Shown one piece after another: positions 45,987 to 57,288 of a stretch of 64,000 bases of DNA. The notes beneath the pieces are model-generated. The model saw only the letters and a list, made by a program, of their open reading frames with translations. It ran no database searches and was not told the DNA's origin. The position numbers and the translations under genes were made by a program. The stretch is from Nageia nagi (Eukaryota > Pinophyta): contig JBITNC010000002.1 of the NCBI GenBank assembly GCA_050084985.1, forward strand, positions 29,760,001 to 29,824,000, read 5' to 3'. Position 1 is the stretch's first letter, and every line of letters starts with the position of its first letter.

Positions 45987-46815
45987 TGTAATATTCCATA
46001 ATTGGAAATTATATAATTAAATAAATATCAAAAATATATTTATTTATTAGGAGTCATTTTGTATTTTATTTGTAAAGGACCTTCTTTAGTAAGAGTAGGC
46101 AAATTTATTATTTATTTGTAAATCTCAAGTGTAATTGTGAGCCCCAAGTGGGACGTTTGCCTTGATGAGAATAAGGTATTTAGGACATTTTGGAGTAATT
46201 GTTATGACTTCGAGGCACAATCATACTTCCTAAGGCCCAACGTCCAAGCATGCATGATCCAAGATGATTTTGGGGATCCCAAGGTGGACGTATAGCCTCT
46301 AAGTGGACGTCTAGGTATAAGGAGGAGTGGACATATGGTTGAGAGATATCTTTTGCATACTCTATCATTCTATTTGCTAATTGGCCAACACCATCCTTAA
46401 CCCTCAAGATCGGAAACCTCATCAAGCTTTTAAGCCTTCGATGGAGCCTCGTCAAGCTCCTACCATTCTTGGAGCTTCATTAAGCTCTAGACACCTTGTG
46501 AGAAGACCTTTAGTATTCAATTCAGTGAGATCATCAGCCCAAGAGTGTGATGTCAAGATTGCGGAGACATATCTAGCCTGTAGAGATACCAGATCTGGCC
46601 AATAAACCAGACGTCCAACCATTTTGGCCATTGTATCTGCGAGTGGAGCATTTGTAGTGTGACATCCAGCCCTAGAGGCCATTTGGACGATTTGGACTTG
46701 TCTTTAAGCAATCATAATATCATATCTGAGTTCTTGGCATCCATATTTGGCTTGTTTGCATTTCTTTTGATATAATTTGTGATAATTCCTATTTTTCCTA
46801 GTTCGGAATATTACA
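45987..46815 (+). mobile_element. Solo LTR (829 bp) with target-site duplication TTATA
   Basis: It starts TGTAATATTCC and ends GGAATATTACA, a perfect 11-bp terminal inverted repeat. TTATA precedes (45982-45986) and follows (46816-46820). The end core CCTAGTTCGG resembles family C. Confidence 0.92.
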
Positions 46816-46820
46816 TTATA

Positions 46821-47274
46821 CATGTCAATAATACTCAATTAACATTTTCTAGCTATAAAATATGTGTTTCCAAGAGTTGATTACCAAGACTCTGACAATC
46901 TTGCATTTCAATTAACAGAAGTACAACTATGACACATGCACTGCCATGAATTTTTTACACATGAATAATTCGTAACATAAGTACATTTTCTTGTAAAGAT
47001 TACAGATTTACAAACACATAATGATTAAACAAGAAAGTTCTACTTAACTCCTTTCATATTTTTCCTGTGAAAATCAATCTTCATGCTTCATTACAAATTC
47101 AAAATTATCAGTACAATTAATGGTATTTGGATAGATCACACTAGAGACATTAACATTAAACTCCATTTGCATGCATTTAGCCTGCAAAACTAAAATTAGG
47201 TATATTTCCAGAACAGTTATATATCAATTTAAAATTGTGAGTGAAATTTGTCAAGCCTTGACTTTTGAAATAGA
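46821..47274. other. Intron sequence next to exon 1
   Basis: AT-rich, no repeats or ORFs of note; the donor site of exon 1 is at its right end. Confidence 0.6.
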
Positions 47275-47280
47275 ACTTAC

Positions 47281-47541
47281 TACTTGGCTAGAGACTAATT
47301 TCTCTTCCCCAGTCTTCTTCTGTAAATCTTCAAGAGCAAGTTGTGCCGCAGCATGCTCTGCAGCTTTGCGGTTATGAAAATCTGAAGCAGAATCACATCT
47401 TACTCCATTAACAACAACAGTTGCCTTAAATCTTGGGTCATGTGGAGGCCCATCTTTCCTATACTCATATAGAGGTTTTGCTAAAGATGCTTTCTGTGTG
47501 TATTCTAGCAGCTGACTCTTGAACGTTCCAGTGTTTGACAT
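47281..47541 (-). CDS. HYL1: HYL1/DRB1-like dsRNA-binding protein, exon with first dsRBD (partial)
   Basis: This exon encodes a full first dsRBD: FKSQLLEYTQKASLAKPLYE, then RKDGPPHDPRFKATVVV, then the FHNRKAAEHAAAQLALEDL helix. HYL1 of Arabidopsis has the same FKSxLxEY opening and FxNRKAAEx(S/A)AAxxAL helix, as I recall it. The likely start is the ATG at 47541; a TTCTAG just before it could be an acceptor for a 5' untranslated exon, and an ATG four codons earlier is also in frame. The exon ends at a GTAAGT donor (47275-47280) in phase 0, matching the exon at 16070-16295. The linker between domains is about 17 residues. The gene would act in nuclear microRNA processing. Intact frame. Alternatives are another DRB paralogue (DRB2-5). 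Confidence 0.8.
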
Positions 47542-47553
47542 ACCTAGAACCAT

Positions 47554-48122
47554 ATCAAGAAAGAGTTTAGTTATCCGTTGGTAAGTGCTTGTATGAAATG
47601 AAATAATAAAATTTAATATAATGAAAACTAAATGCGAATCACAAATACCATTCCTAGTATATATTTAATTTATAGTACTCTAACACACATATAGCCAAAG
47701 GGTTATGAATACTGTTAACACTAATTCTCTTGCACGTCAATAGCCCTTATAATGATTAAATCATCAAAGCTATATTAGTTTTTTCATATACACGATATGA
47801 TGAAGAAAACATTGGGCAATGGACTATATACAAATACTTTGAAGCTATTAGCAGAATGATCAAACAGTAAGGAAACCTTAAATTAATACAAATTACAAAA
47901 TCAAATATACAAGAAAAGTATAGCTAGTCTGATTACAAAATTTTCAATGAAAAGAAATGGAGTAGTTCAAAAAGCAATGTTGAAGAAGAAATGAAGAAAA
48001 AGGAAGACCTATCGAAAAATAAAAAGCAAACAGAAATAAACACAGAAATGTAAAATCAGATATGAGGATCTGTAAAGAACTCATATAAAAAGGAACACAA
48101 GCCAAATTTGAATCAAATAAAC
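47554..48122 (-). promoter_or_regulatory. Upstream region of the HYL1-like gene
   Basis: About 570 AT-rich bases separate exon 1 from the Copia C LTR. No clear TATA box or further exon was identified. If the first ATG is the start, the LTR lies within promoter distance. Confidence 0.3.
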
Positions 48123-49280
48123 TGTAGACACTTAAATTTGCATTTAATCTTAAAATGACTTTGATTTAAGTGTTTATACTTTATTTGATTAATACAATGT
48201 ATCAATTTTGGACCCACTTGGAGTTATTTTGGAAATTAACTTAAGTAATATCTTTTAATTTCACATTATTTAGCATACACACTGATCTAGATGAATTCAA
48301 AATTAAATTTCTCCAAGTCTTTAGGTAAAGAACAAAAACTCTTTGGAGATACAAAGAGATATCTTGGATTTTCACATCCAAAGTTATACATGCTCATCGA
48401 TGTTGGAAAATGATGCTGACTGGAGACTATCTACTTGGCAAAAGATGACTGAAATATTCTTGTAACTATTCTGTAGAATATTCTCTATTTAGAAGTAGTT
48501 TAAGATACTTGTAATTGCTACTTTTCTGAGATGAACTGAAAGGGAAGACTGCTATCAGTTCCAACATTCATTTCTTATATAAAATTTGTAGTTGTAGAAT
48601 GTGGAAAATCAGATTCTAAAACTTTTAGAAGGCATGCTTGTGTGTATTATAGTTTTTGAAGCAATAGAATAGTTTTACAAAGGCATTCTATATGTGTTTT
48701 GTTGTTGTCTTTTATTGCTAACAGCGGCTACACTTTGTTTCAAGTTTGTACAGCCTGCATACTGTGTTTTAAACCCTCACATTGCACTTGTAATCTTGTT
48801 TTAACATACTGCTGAGTGTTGGGGACTATTCTCCACATGTTTCAGCTATTTTGAGGACTTCTATCTAAGTTTTAATTGTCTTTTACAACCATAAACCAAT
48901 TATCTACGTTTTTCACTTGATTCCAAACTTGTTTAAACACTCAAAAGCATACGTGTTATATTTCCTCAGTTTCCATAGCCATTTAATGTATTTCTAAAGA
49001 TGTTATATGCATTCTGGCTGTTAGCTATGGATGTACAACATTCCTACTGTGTTTTATCTTCTTCAATAAGTTGTGTGCAGCTGCGGACCAATAACAAGTT
49101 TTAGACAGGACTAGCTGCAAGCCAGAGACAGGTTGTTCGGCAATAAGCTGCATACAGTTATAAACAGACTGAGAAAGAGCTACAAACAGATTTCTATTGT
49201 ATTTTTGCCTGATTTTTTTTTTGCTTTCACTGCCAGTTAGTGTCTTCTAATAAATAATAATACAAACTTCATTTTTCTCA
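48123..49280 (+). mobile_element. 5' LTR of Copia element C
   Basis: It starts TGTAGACACTTAAATTTG and ends in CTCA two bases before a primer-binding site (TGGTATCACAGC, 49283-49294; one mismatch to the usual site). A truncated relative lies at 14699-14935. The 3' LTR was not found. Confidence 0.75.
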
Positions 49281-49321
49281 TTTGGTATCACAGCACATAG
49301 GCTTTTTGTTGTTAGAGCATC

Positions 49322-49988
49322 ATGGCCAACAACAACACCCTGCCCATTCTAGAATTTAATGGTCAGGGCTATGACTACTTCTGTGTTAAGATGAAGACAA
49401 TGCTGACTGGAAAGGACTTATGCAACATATTGAAAGTGGCTATACAGAACCTGATGATTGGATTGTTGTTCCACAAAATTACAGGTAAGCTAAAAGAGAT
49501 GCGAAGAGGAAGAATTCTTTGTCATTATATCATATTCAATATTCTACAGATAAGAGTCAAAGACATTAATTCCAAGGGGTGTTGATTGCAAGTCTACTTG
49601 AGAAGCTTAGAGAGCCTTACATGAGGCCTACCAAGGCTGTGGGCAAGTTACACTTGTTAAGCTACAAACATTGAAGAGGGAATTTAAAACTTTGAAAATG
49701 AAAGATGGAGAAAATGTGAGTGAGTACTATATACATATGAAAGATGCGGTCAGTAAGATGACCACTAGAGGTGACAAAATGGAGAATGAAGTTGTAGCGA
49801 AGAAAGCGTTGAGAATGCTCACTCCTAGGTGGAATCATGTAGCCATTATCATAGAGAAAAGTAAAGATCTCGCCATTTTCGTGTTTGACCATTTAGTGGG
49901 CTGTCTCATTTTGGTGTTTAACCTTCATTGACACTGAGAAGAATGCATTTGCATCAAAAGTTTGGCAAAGGCATCACACAAAACTCAA
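49322..49988 (+). pseudogene. Copia element C gag remnant
   Basis: It starts ATG 40 bases after the LTR: MANNNTLPILEFNGQGYDYF, the standard opening of plant Copia gag. A stop at 49585 and frame changes interrupt it, then 49671-49931 resumes with the UBN2-type segment (REFKTLKMKDGENVSEYY, then RMLTPRWNHVAIIIEKSKD). Gag-like residues continue to about 49988, where a Gypsy LTR in the other orientation begins. Zinc knuckle and pol are missing, so the element was cut by that insertion and later deletions. Confidence 0.85.
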
Positions 49989-51190
49989 TGTCATGTGCCC
50001 AACTAGGGCACAACTCAGTTTACTCAAACTAAGGCAATTCCAAACATGCGCCTAATATTGAAATTACTGCAATTCCAATCAGATCTGAAATAATACTGAA
50101 TTATGAAACTCGAAGCTTCAAACCATCCATTAGTTTCTACTAAAGAAAATTAGGGCAAACCATCCAATCACCATGATACTCAAAATACAACAAATCCAAG
50201 CATGCATCCAACTCCAAAGATGTAATAACACAAGTAAATGATGCCACAAAATATATCTCCAATATCAAATGATCAATATGAGCCAAAGAAATGTAGTAAA
50301 AGCCTCTATAGAACAATGAAGTGTGCCCTAAGTGGGGCGATCCAACTAGGGAGTCGAAACCCTCAGTAAAGAACCCTCAAAAGTGCAACTAGCAATCTCC
50401 CAAGAGGTGGACGACCCACTGGAAGGCTAAAGATGTGATGCCAAGCACCCAAAGTGACCTCCTAGCTATCACGTCCCACAACTGGCTTTCTCAAATGCAG
50501 ATTTGGATGTGCAAGTAAACTCAAAAACCCTCAATGATCAAGTGCCCCTCCAAAGACGACTAAAATGGGTAGCCAGGACCCAAGAATGGCCTCCTCAAGT
50601 TGGATAAACCACAACAACAATGGTACCTCAGCAGTAATGCCTTCTAGATGGAGGATCTCAACAGCAGTAGTGACAAATCCCTGATGGACTCACCAAGCAA
50701 TAGAAGTAGTAGTATGGATCCCGAATGGATCTCAACAGTTTCTCGGTAGTATCTTCTTGGTGGATATCTCAATAGCAATGATGGCAATCAAATAAGCCAA
50801 GGGCAATGCCAGACCCCAAGGACCTCCCTTGTGGTGACAAGAGGAAAGGAGGTTCACTCCAAGAAGAAGAATCAAATCAGTCCTGTCTCAAATGGTGAGC
50901 TCCTCCTCCTTTTATAGGTGGACTTGAGAACAAAATCAACATTACTAAAATGGCCGACCCTATCTTAAATTTACAAATTATAACTTTACATGGAGCGGCC
51001 CACTAATTATGACACCTTGTGCCTACAAATTACTAACAAGAATGTGGCCAAGAAACGATTGACATTGGATTGGATGAACTTGACATCAAGAAATTGCTTA
51101 ATCATTTTCTTAATCTCATTTTTTTATATTGTATTGATACCTATATCACCTGATGTTTGGAAGGAGGTTCCCTCAATAATGGGTCCACCA
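49989..51190 (-). mobile_element. Gypsy-type LTR (family B/D), minus orientation
   Basis: The low end is its 3' end: GTGCCC, TAGTT, GGGCAC, ATGACA on the minus strand (50011 to 49989). A TATA-like TTATAAAAGGAGG lies near 50918 on the minus strand, and downstream blocks such as GGTCTGGCATT match LTR B (near 9140). The 5' end near 51.0-51.2 kb is not fixed. Confidence 0.55.
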
Positions 51191-51192
51191 TG

Positions 51193-52140
51193 TTAATGTT
51201 GTGATACTCTTTCTTTAGTGTCAACTTCTAGACTTGGCACATCTTCTTTGCTTGTCATAGTTCCTACACAAGGCTTGTGAACCAAGTCATCTTCTTGCAG
51301 CAAGATGTCATCCTTTCTTTCATCACAATCTTCCTTCGAGGGTGTATTGATGATCTCAATCATGTCATCAATTCCAATAACCATAGAAATCTCATTTGAT
51401 TGGTCTATTACAGCCATTGTTTTGTTCTTTTCCTCATGTTCAACATTATCAAGAGTAGTTGTATGCATATCCAAAAAATCATTTTGGAATTTAATTATAC
51501 ATACCTCATGAGATAGGGTGTTTTCTTCATGTGATTTGAGCTACTCTTCTTCTATAATCTCCCCATTCTTTTTCTCAAAACGCTCATGGGTCTTTTGGCT
51601 AAAGTCTTCAAAAGTGATGATGTCTTCAAGGCCCAAAGTGGTAAGGCCATTGTACCACCATTCATACGCAATACCTTCAAGGTGCAGTGAAGCATACTAA
51701 ATTGCATCCTCCTCATTCATCGGACGCAGGGTGAAGTATGTTCTCATCTTTTGTAGCCATACTTCAATGGTCATGTTGCTTCCATTGAACATGGGCACTT
51801 GCAATTACTTATAGTACTTGCTTCCTTGGTCAATCTTCTTACCAAAAAATTTCAAATATCCCTCAAATGAAATCGCTTGTCTAAATTCATCACTTTTTGT
51901 TTGGTATTATGCGAAATGGTCATCCATCTCATCGCTTTGTCTTTTCTTGCTTTCTTGCTTTTGCAAGAATGCAAGTGATAGGTGGGTGGCATCCTCTTGT
52001 CCATGCATGGCTGATCCTATCATTCCTTGATGGGGCTAAGATAGCCCATCAACTTTGTTGACTAACTGAGCTAGCAAATCAACCATAGACTTCAACTGTT
52101 CTTGAGGAATTTCCATCTTTCAGATCCTTCACAAGCTAGC
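51193..52140 (-). pseudogene. Gypsy gag remnant of an L-type element
   Basis: On the minus strand the frame reads from about 52110 down and is interrupted by several TAG/TAA codons. Near 51795-51600 it gives QVPMFNGSNMTIEVWLQKM, TYFTLRPMNEEDA and ASLHLEGIAYEWWYNGL, the signature of plant Gypsy gag. An acidic tail (51474-51193) follows. Pol is not visible. It is preceded by a primer-binding site near 52151-52163 and an LTR related to element L, so it may represent the gag-bearing relative of that element. Confidence 0.75.
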
Positions 52141-52163
52141 AGGATACAGAACTATGATACCAC

Positions 52164-52985
52164 TATAACATACCTTTATAGGGTTTATCCAATTTTGCAT
52201 TCAAATCCACTTTAATCCATGAACTAGGGCATCAATGACCATGCTCACAAATCATCCAAAAGATGCACTCTAACTGAGATATAACTGCAAAAGCCAAAAC
52301 TGATATACAGCTCTTATAATATGTGAATATGATCAAAACCAGGGCACAAATCAGATCTGTTACATAACAGAAATATAGCTCCAAAAACTACTTAATTTGC
52401 ATACATTCCTATTGATTAGGATTGTGTAATATATGCACCATGAACAATCTTAACCAAAGTAAATCAAGAACAGACTATGGTGACAGTCTGATCTACGGAG
52501 AAGGCCGGTTCCTTATATATTGGGTATAAGAGAAGTAACAGGAAAGAAAATAAAAGGAGTAGAGTGCGAGGAATTTAAGCAAAAGGGCTTAGGGTAACAA
52601 GAGAGAAAGCAAAGATGAATCACTAGTTTAGTGTAGGCTTTCACAAGGTGTGAAACCTTGGTCTGAATCTAGTGTAGCAGCTACAGTACAAGCTCTCACT
52701 CTCTAATAGTTTCCCAGCTTTTACTCTACCATGTATGCAGACACAGTTATGCTAATAGCTCGTAATTATCATTCAGGAGACATGCCAAGCTGCCACCATG
52801 TAACCTAATTAAGAATAACAATTACAAGTGCTAGCTAAGAAAGGTCAAGATGATATCATATCACTGATAAAAACTACCGGTCTTAGAGAACAAATGTAAA
52901 GAGCAATACTAGGGCTTCCGACCCTTTTTCCACTTTATTTTCATATACTTATACTGAAGAAATAATAGTTATAAGAAAATGAACA
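52164..52985 (-). mobile_element. 5' LTR of the L-type Gypsy remnant, minus orientation
   Basis: The minus-strand end CCCTATAAAGGTATGTTATA, followed by GTGGTATCATAG, parallels the element L LTR end and primer site. A TATA-like CCAATATATAAGG lies near 52520 on the minus strand. The right boundary is a guess. Confidence 0.5.
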
Positions 52986-53059
52986 CAGATCGGTTACAAA
53001 AAAGGCCTCAAGATTCTGGCCACTTCTGACTATCATCATCTATATATGCTACTTGTCCG

Positions 53060-53600
53060 AATGTTACAGAACTGAGAAGGTCATGGAAGGTAACGTCTTC
53101 TCAGAACTAAGATTCCGCCTTTCGCAGGTATCAACTCCTCTAGGATCTATTTCTTGCCAAAATGTGACTAACTTTTCTTCCGTAACGTCATCATTTTATT
53201 CTGGAACGCTTTACTTTCGGAACACTTATTTTACGGACTCCGGCTCTTCACTTATCTCTTGCTGACCTCACCTCCTCCGGAACCCGGTCTTTTCCAAAAC
53301 TGAGCTTATCCTTTCTTCCGTGACGTCATCATTTCACTCCGGCGCGCTTTATTCACTGACTCCGGCTTTTCAATTACCCCTTGCTGACCTCACTATCTCC
53401 GGAACCCGATCTTTCCCAAAATGTGACTATCTTTTCTTCCGTGACATCATCATTTCGCTCCGACGCGCTTTATTCATTGACTCTGGCTTTTCAATTACCC
53501 CTTGCTGACCTCACCATCTCCGGAACCCGGTCTTTACCAAAACTATGACTGTTCTTTCTTCCGTGACGTCATCGTTTCGCTCTGGCATGCTTTATTTGCT
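53060..53600 (-). repeat. Four tandem ~122-138-bp units, each with a TGACGTCA-like core
   Basis: CTTCCGTGACGTCATC-type cores lie at 53183-53190 (TAACGTCA), 53321-53328 (TGACGTCA), 53442-53449 (TGACATCA) and 53564-53571 (TGACGTCA). Between them TTGCTGACCTCAC, CTCCGGAACCCGGTCTT and GGCGCGCTTTATTCA recur. TGACGTCA is a classic bZIP binding site. The array lies 3' of the extra ORF of Gypsy T, in its 3' untranslated region or LTR. Confidence 0.8.
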
Positions 53601-53785
53601 TCAGAAAAACTCTCGGGGATCTTAAAATGAACTCATGATTGAAAGTAAAGTACATCGGGGCTTTAATAAAGAATTTATTATGTATAGATATACATTATGG
53701 TGACTTCTGGGGGAAAATTTCGCCTTTATCAAAGAGGAATTTTGAACTCAGTCTGAAAAATAATACCAAAATGAAATTCGTTATT

Positions 53786-56700
53786 TCAACTCTGAACCCT
53801 TAAAAATTGCACAACCTTACCCCAACTTGCATGTCTTTCGGAGAAGTCTTTTATTCTCGATTGGGCTAGAGCTGTGCTGTTCAAAACCTCGTAGGAGATT
53901 TGCCCATATTTGTGCAACAAACGCTGCAGGACCACTCCTTTATTGGCACATTGGTCAAAAAATTCAAACAAATTCGACTCATCAAAAGAAGTCAGTAATA
54001 AATCTATATCCTCCGCCTTTTGACTATCTTCCTGAATGTGTTTCAAAAATTCAGCCTTAGAGATGGGTGAACTATCCTCCTTCCACAATCCTGGAAATCC
54101 AGCCTCAGATAATTTTGCTATTTTAGCTTTCTGGGTTTCTACCCCTGCAACTGCTTAATTAAATTATTTTTTATTTCTTGGCACACCCATTTCCCGCGGA
54201 CTAGGTAGTCAATCGCTGAGATCAACTCAACTCTATCTCCCACATTTAGGGATTGAAGCTCCTCGTTAGAAATCTCACCCAGCTTTTTCCTTGCTCTCTT
54301 TGCTAACTTCTCCATGGGGTTAATAGTACTTTCACAGAGGTTGACATTTGCCTCTAATTTCTTCAACTCTGAAAAACATAGAACAATGTGATCTCTGAGT
54401 TGAATCAGTTGTTTAATCCTCGGGGATAATTGCTTCCAGAATTTTTCTTTTATTTTGATCAAAAAATTCCTATCAACCTTATTAACCCTCGAATTTAACT
54501 GCATCTGTGCAATGTTGGCGTTTAAATTGCCAATTATTGTCTCTCTTGCTGCTACTTCAGCTACTATGGTTGCAATCTCCGCATCCTTCTGTGCTATGAC
54601 AGCATCTTTCTTTGCTAGGCTATCTACAGTCGGGGCAGCAGCTAAGCTTGCTCTGAGAGCAGCTATATTATTGTCTACGGCTTTTAATTTTAGCTGCTGA
54701 GAATCTAATTGTTGCTTCATTGCTTCATTTGCCTTCTGAAGCTTATTATATTTGACCTCTAATTTGGTCAGTTCAGAAATATTTAAGTCCACAGCTGTTT
54801 GCAACAGCTCATTCTTATCACTCCGGGATATGCTCTTGGTATCTATCCTTACCCGGGTGTTCATTGCAGACAAATCACTTTGCCCCTCTTGATGATCTTG
54901 GGCAATAGCAATCTCCAAAACTCTGCTTTTTGCATCCACAGACGTCCGGAGCCTCACCGGATTATCAAGTGTCGGGATTTTCTGCATTGCTTCTGCATCC
55001 AGGCTTCCTGATTCTGCTTCAATTGCTTGTACTGCTCCATAATCCCACTCACCGACACCTGCTGACCAGATATTGCGATGAATGGGGAGGCCGCGCTCAG
55101 CTCTGGTGCGGAAGAGGGTACAACTTGCTGAACTGGTGTAACAAGGCTGGCTTGACTAGGGCCAGAGACACTGCTACTGATGGGTGCAGGTATGGATAGC
55201 TCTGGAGTGGATGATGGAGGCGATGATGGTACGAAAACAACACTAGTGGGGGGAGTGATGAGGGGAACCGATGAAAAGGAAGTGGGTTTAGACCATGTGA
55301 ATGGTGATGGCAAACTAGGAAGTGGTGGAAGGGTTGGTGATGGTGGGAATGAAGCAACGGCGATGGAAGGTGAATAAGACGAAATGGGGGTGACTACCGG
55401 AGGTGGAATAATTGTCAAGAGACCAGAAGAAACAACAGAGATAGGAGGAATAAAAGAAGAAAGCATACCTGTGGGAGTGGAGCTCCTCTTTCTTTTCTTT
55501 GGCGACTGAGGAACTTTTGCGGCCTTTCTCTTTGCCGTATAGACTTTCCCTTGCTTTTTTCCCACTTCTTGGGAAGTCTCCGGAGTGGTCTCTCTGGCTT
55601 CTTCACTAACTTGCTCTCCAGGGACAGGGGTTTGAGCTACCTTTGACTGTTGTTGCTACTCGTCTCCACCAAAACTTGCTAAAGAATCATCTGATGAGGC
55701 ATCCGTAGGATGCTCAATCTGCCACATCTCCTCAAATTTGTCGTCCAAATCAGACTCCAGAGGGGAAAGCTTATTTCCGGACTCAACTCTGTATTGTACA
55801 AATGCCGCAATTTTCTCTTCACTCCACTTCTGCCTCCTCAGGGTAGTCAGGGATGCTTTTGAGATGGAGTTCGTCTTAGGATCAAAATTGGCTTTCTTCT
55901 TATAAAAGCTCATCCATGGAGGCAATAAATCTTTTACAAGCAAGTTCTGGGGCATCACCCGGTCTTCACCTGCTGGGTTTCTCCACTGCTTGAACTCCGG
56001 CCTTATATCTGCCTTGAAGCCCAAAGGATTAGGCTGGCTTCTCAACTTCTTGCCAAAAATATCCTTCGGATCATACAACAAAAATTGGTTTATTTTTTTT
56101 AAGTCTCAGCCCCAGAAGCTTTTGTTCTAGACCCTCGCTTCCGCCCCTACTCTGCAACACCAAATCATGGACTCTAAGTGGGAGGCTGTAAGTGACCCTC
56201 TTCTTCGCCGTTGTATTGTATTTGGCATCTATGTAGTCCGTCTGCCCGGCGAACTCCATGCTAAAAACCCAATCTGTAACATGAATAGGTAGCAAAAATG
56301 GAGTCCCCGAAAAACCGTACAACCTTATGAAAGTCCCCTCCTCAGCAAAAAACCAATCTCTTGTCTCGCCGTGTGGCATCCTGAGGTATAGTTGGGAGGT
56401 TGTCGATAATCTTGGGATTGCTGGAGCCATTAAACTCATTGCTGGAAATAAAAAATGTTCTACAAAATTGTAATAATCAGCTCCCGCTCTAACCTCTTCA
56501 GTCCATTTATCTATAGATTTGAGGGACCTGTCCTCACTTTGCTTATTCAGGGTCATTTGAGAAAAATAACCAGAATTTTGATGAATGAATAACCAAATTA
56601 AGTACGAGACAAAAGCAAAATGGGAACCTTCCTCTATCCTTCGTAATTGCTCGGAGATCCCATTTGAAATAACAACTGACCAGTTATAAATAACGGGGGA

Positions 56701-57288
56701 TCTGGGGTGGGATATCAGATAAGCTATGGTCAGCTTGCTCAGGGAAATGTATCTGTCAAATTGCTCTCCTGCAGCAATTGACAACATGGACAATAACAAC
56801 TGAGCATGTGTGTTAAAACTGGCTAGCAAGATTTCTGACTGAGGGACCTCTTTGAAACTCATTGCACCCTCTGCATTCTTGTTTAGCCAAGTTAGAAGAT
56901 TTGTTTTCAATTTAGCACTTGGCCTTGTATCCCAATTCACTGCCATGGTAGTGGATTGAGGTGGCGACGGGTTGAAAGCTTTTTCAATTGAAAGAGGGTC
57001 CAGGCTGAGGACAATTTTACCAAGAGGATTTTTGACAATCCTTGAGGTAACATCAAACCCCCTTTTTACTAAATCTACCAACTCAGGGGCTGGAAAGCAT
57101 CTATGTGGAATGAAATACATTAACCCCGAACCCATGGGAGCATGTGCAATATGGTTAAAGCTAAAATTCGGGCACTTACCTTCAGTTGTGCCCTTAGGAT
57201 TTTTGTTTTGAGCCGTTATTTTGGTGTCTTGCAGCAACTCCATTGAATCAATAACTCCTTTAGCGACTTTGGTCTGAGGGGGAGCCAT
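53786..57288 (-). pseudogene. Extra ORF of Gypsy T: globular domain, linker, coiled coil
   Basis: The start is ATG at 57288 (MAPPQTKVAKG). The first 405 codons are open to 56071. A frameshift at the A8 run near 56093 leads to 56081-55656 in another frame, then a TAG, then the same frame to 54954: a basic nuclear-signal-like SPKKRKRSSTPTG and a Ser/Pro/Val-rich stretch. After a further frameshift a 282-codon coiled-coil segment follows (54987-54139), then a last piece to 53786. In all, about 1,150 residues with four breaks. The N-terminal domain is homologous to that at 1847-3303. Function unknown. The subgenomic or spliced expression route is not evident; 57300-57714 has no ORF. Confidence 0.7.

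Larger units (their letters stand above)
16296..47280 (-). other. Inferred ~31-kb intron of the HYL1-like gene
   Basis: It is bounded by a GTAAGT donor at 47275-47280 and an AG acceptor at 16296 (or 16293); both exon ends are in phase 0. It contains at least nine mobile-element remnants: a Copia-type LTR, hAT, Gypsy A, the B block, Copia A, element L, two solo LTRs and tandem repeats. The inference rests on exon order, strand, phase and domain complementarity. No transcript evidence was available. Confidence 0.7.

Noticed and set aside
53786-57288. Extra ORF considered as an envelope-like gene
   Set aside because: No signal peptide, transmembrane helix or fusion-peptide-like segment is visible; it has a nuclear-signal-like basic stretch and a coiled coil instead.
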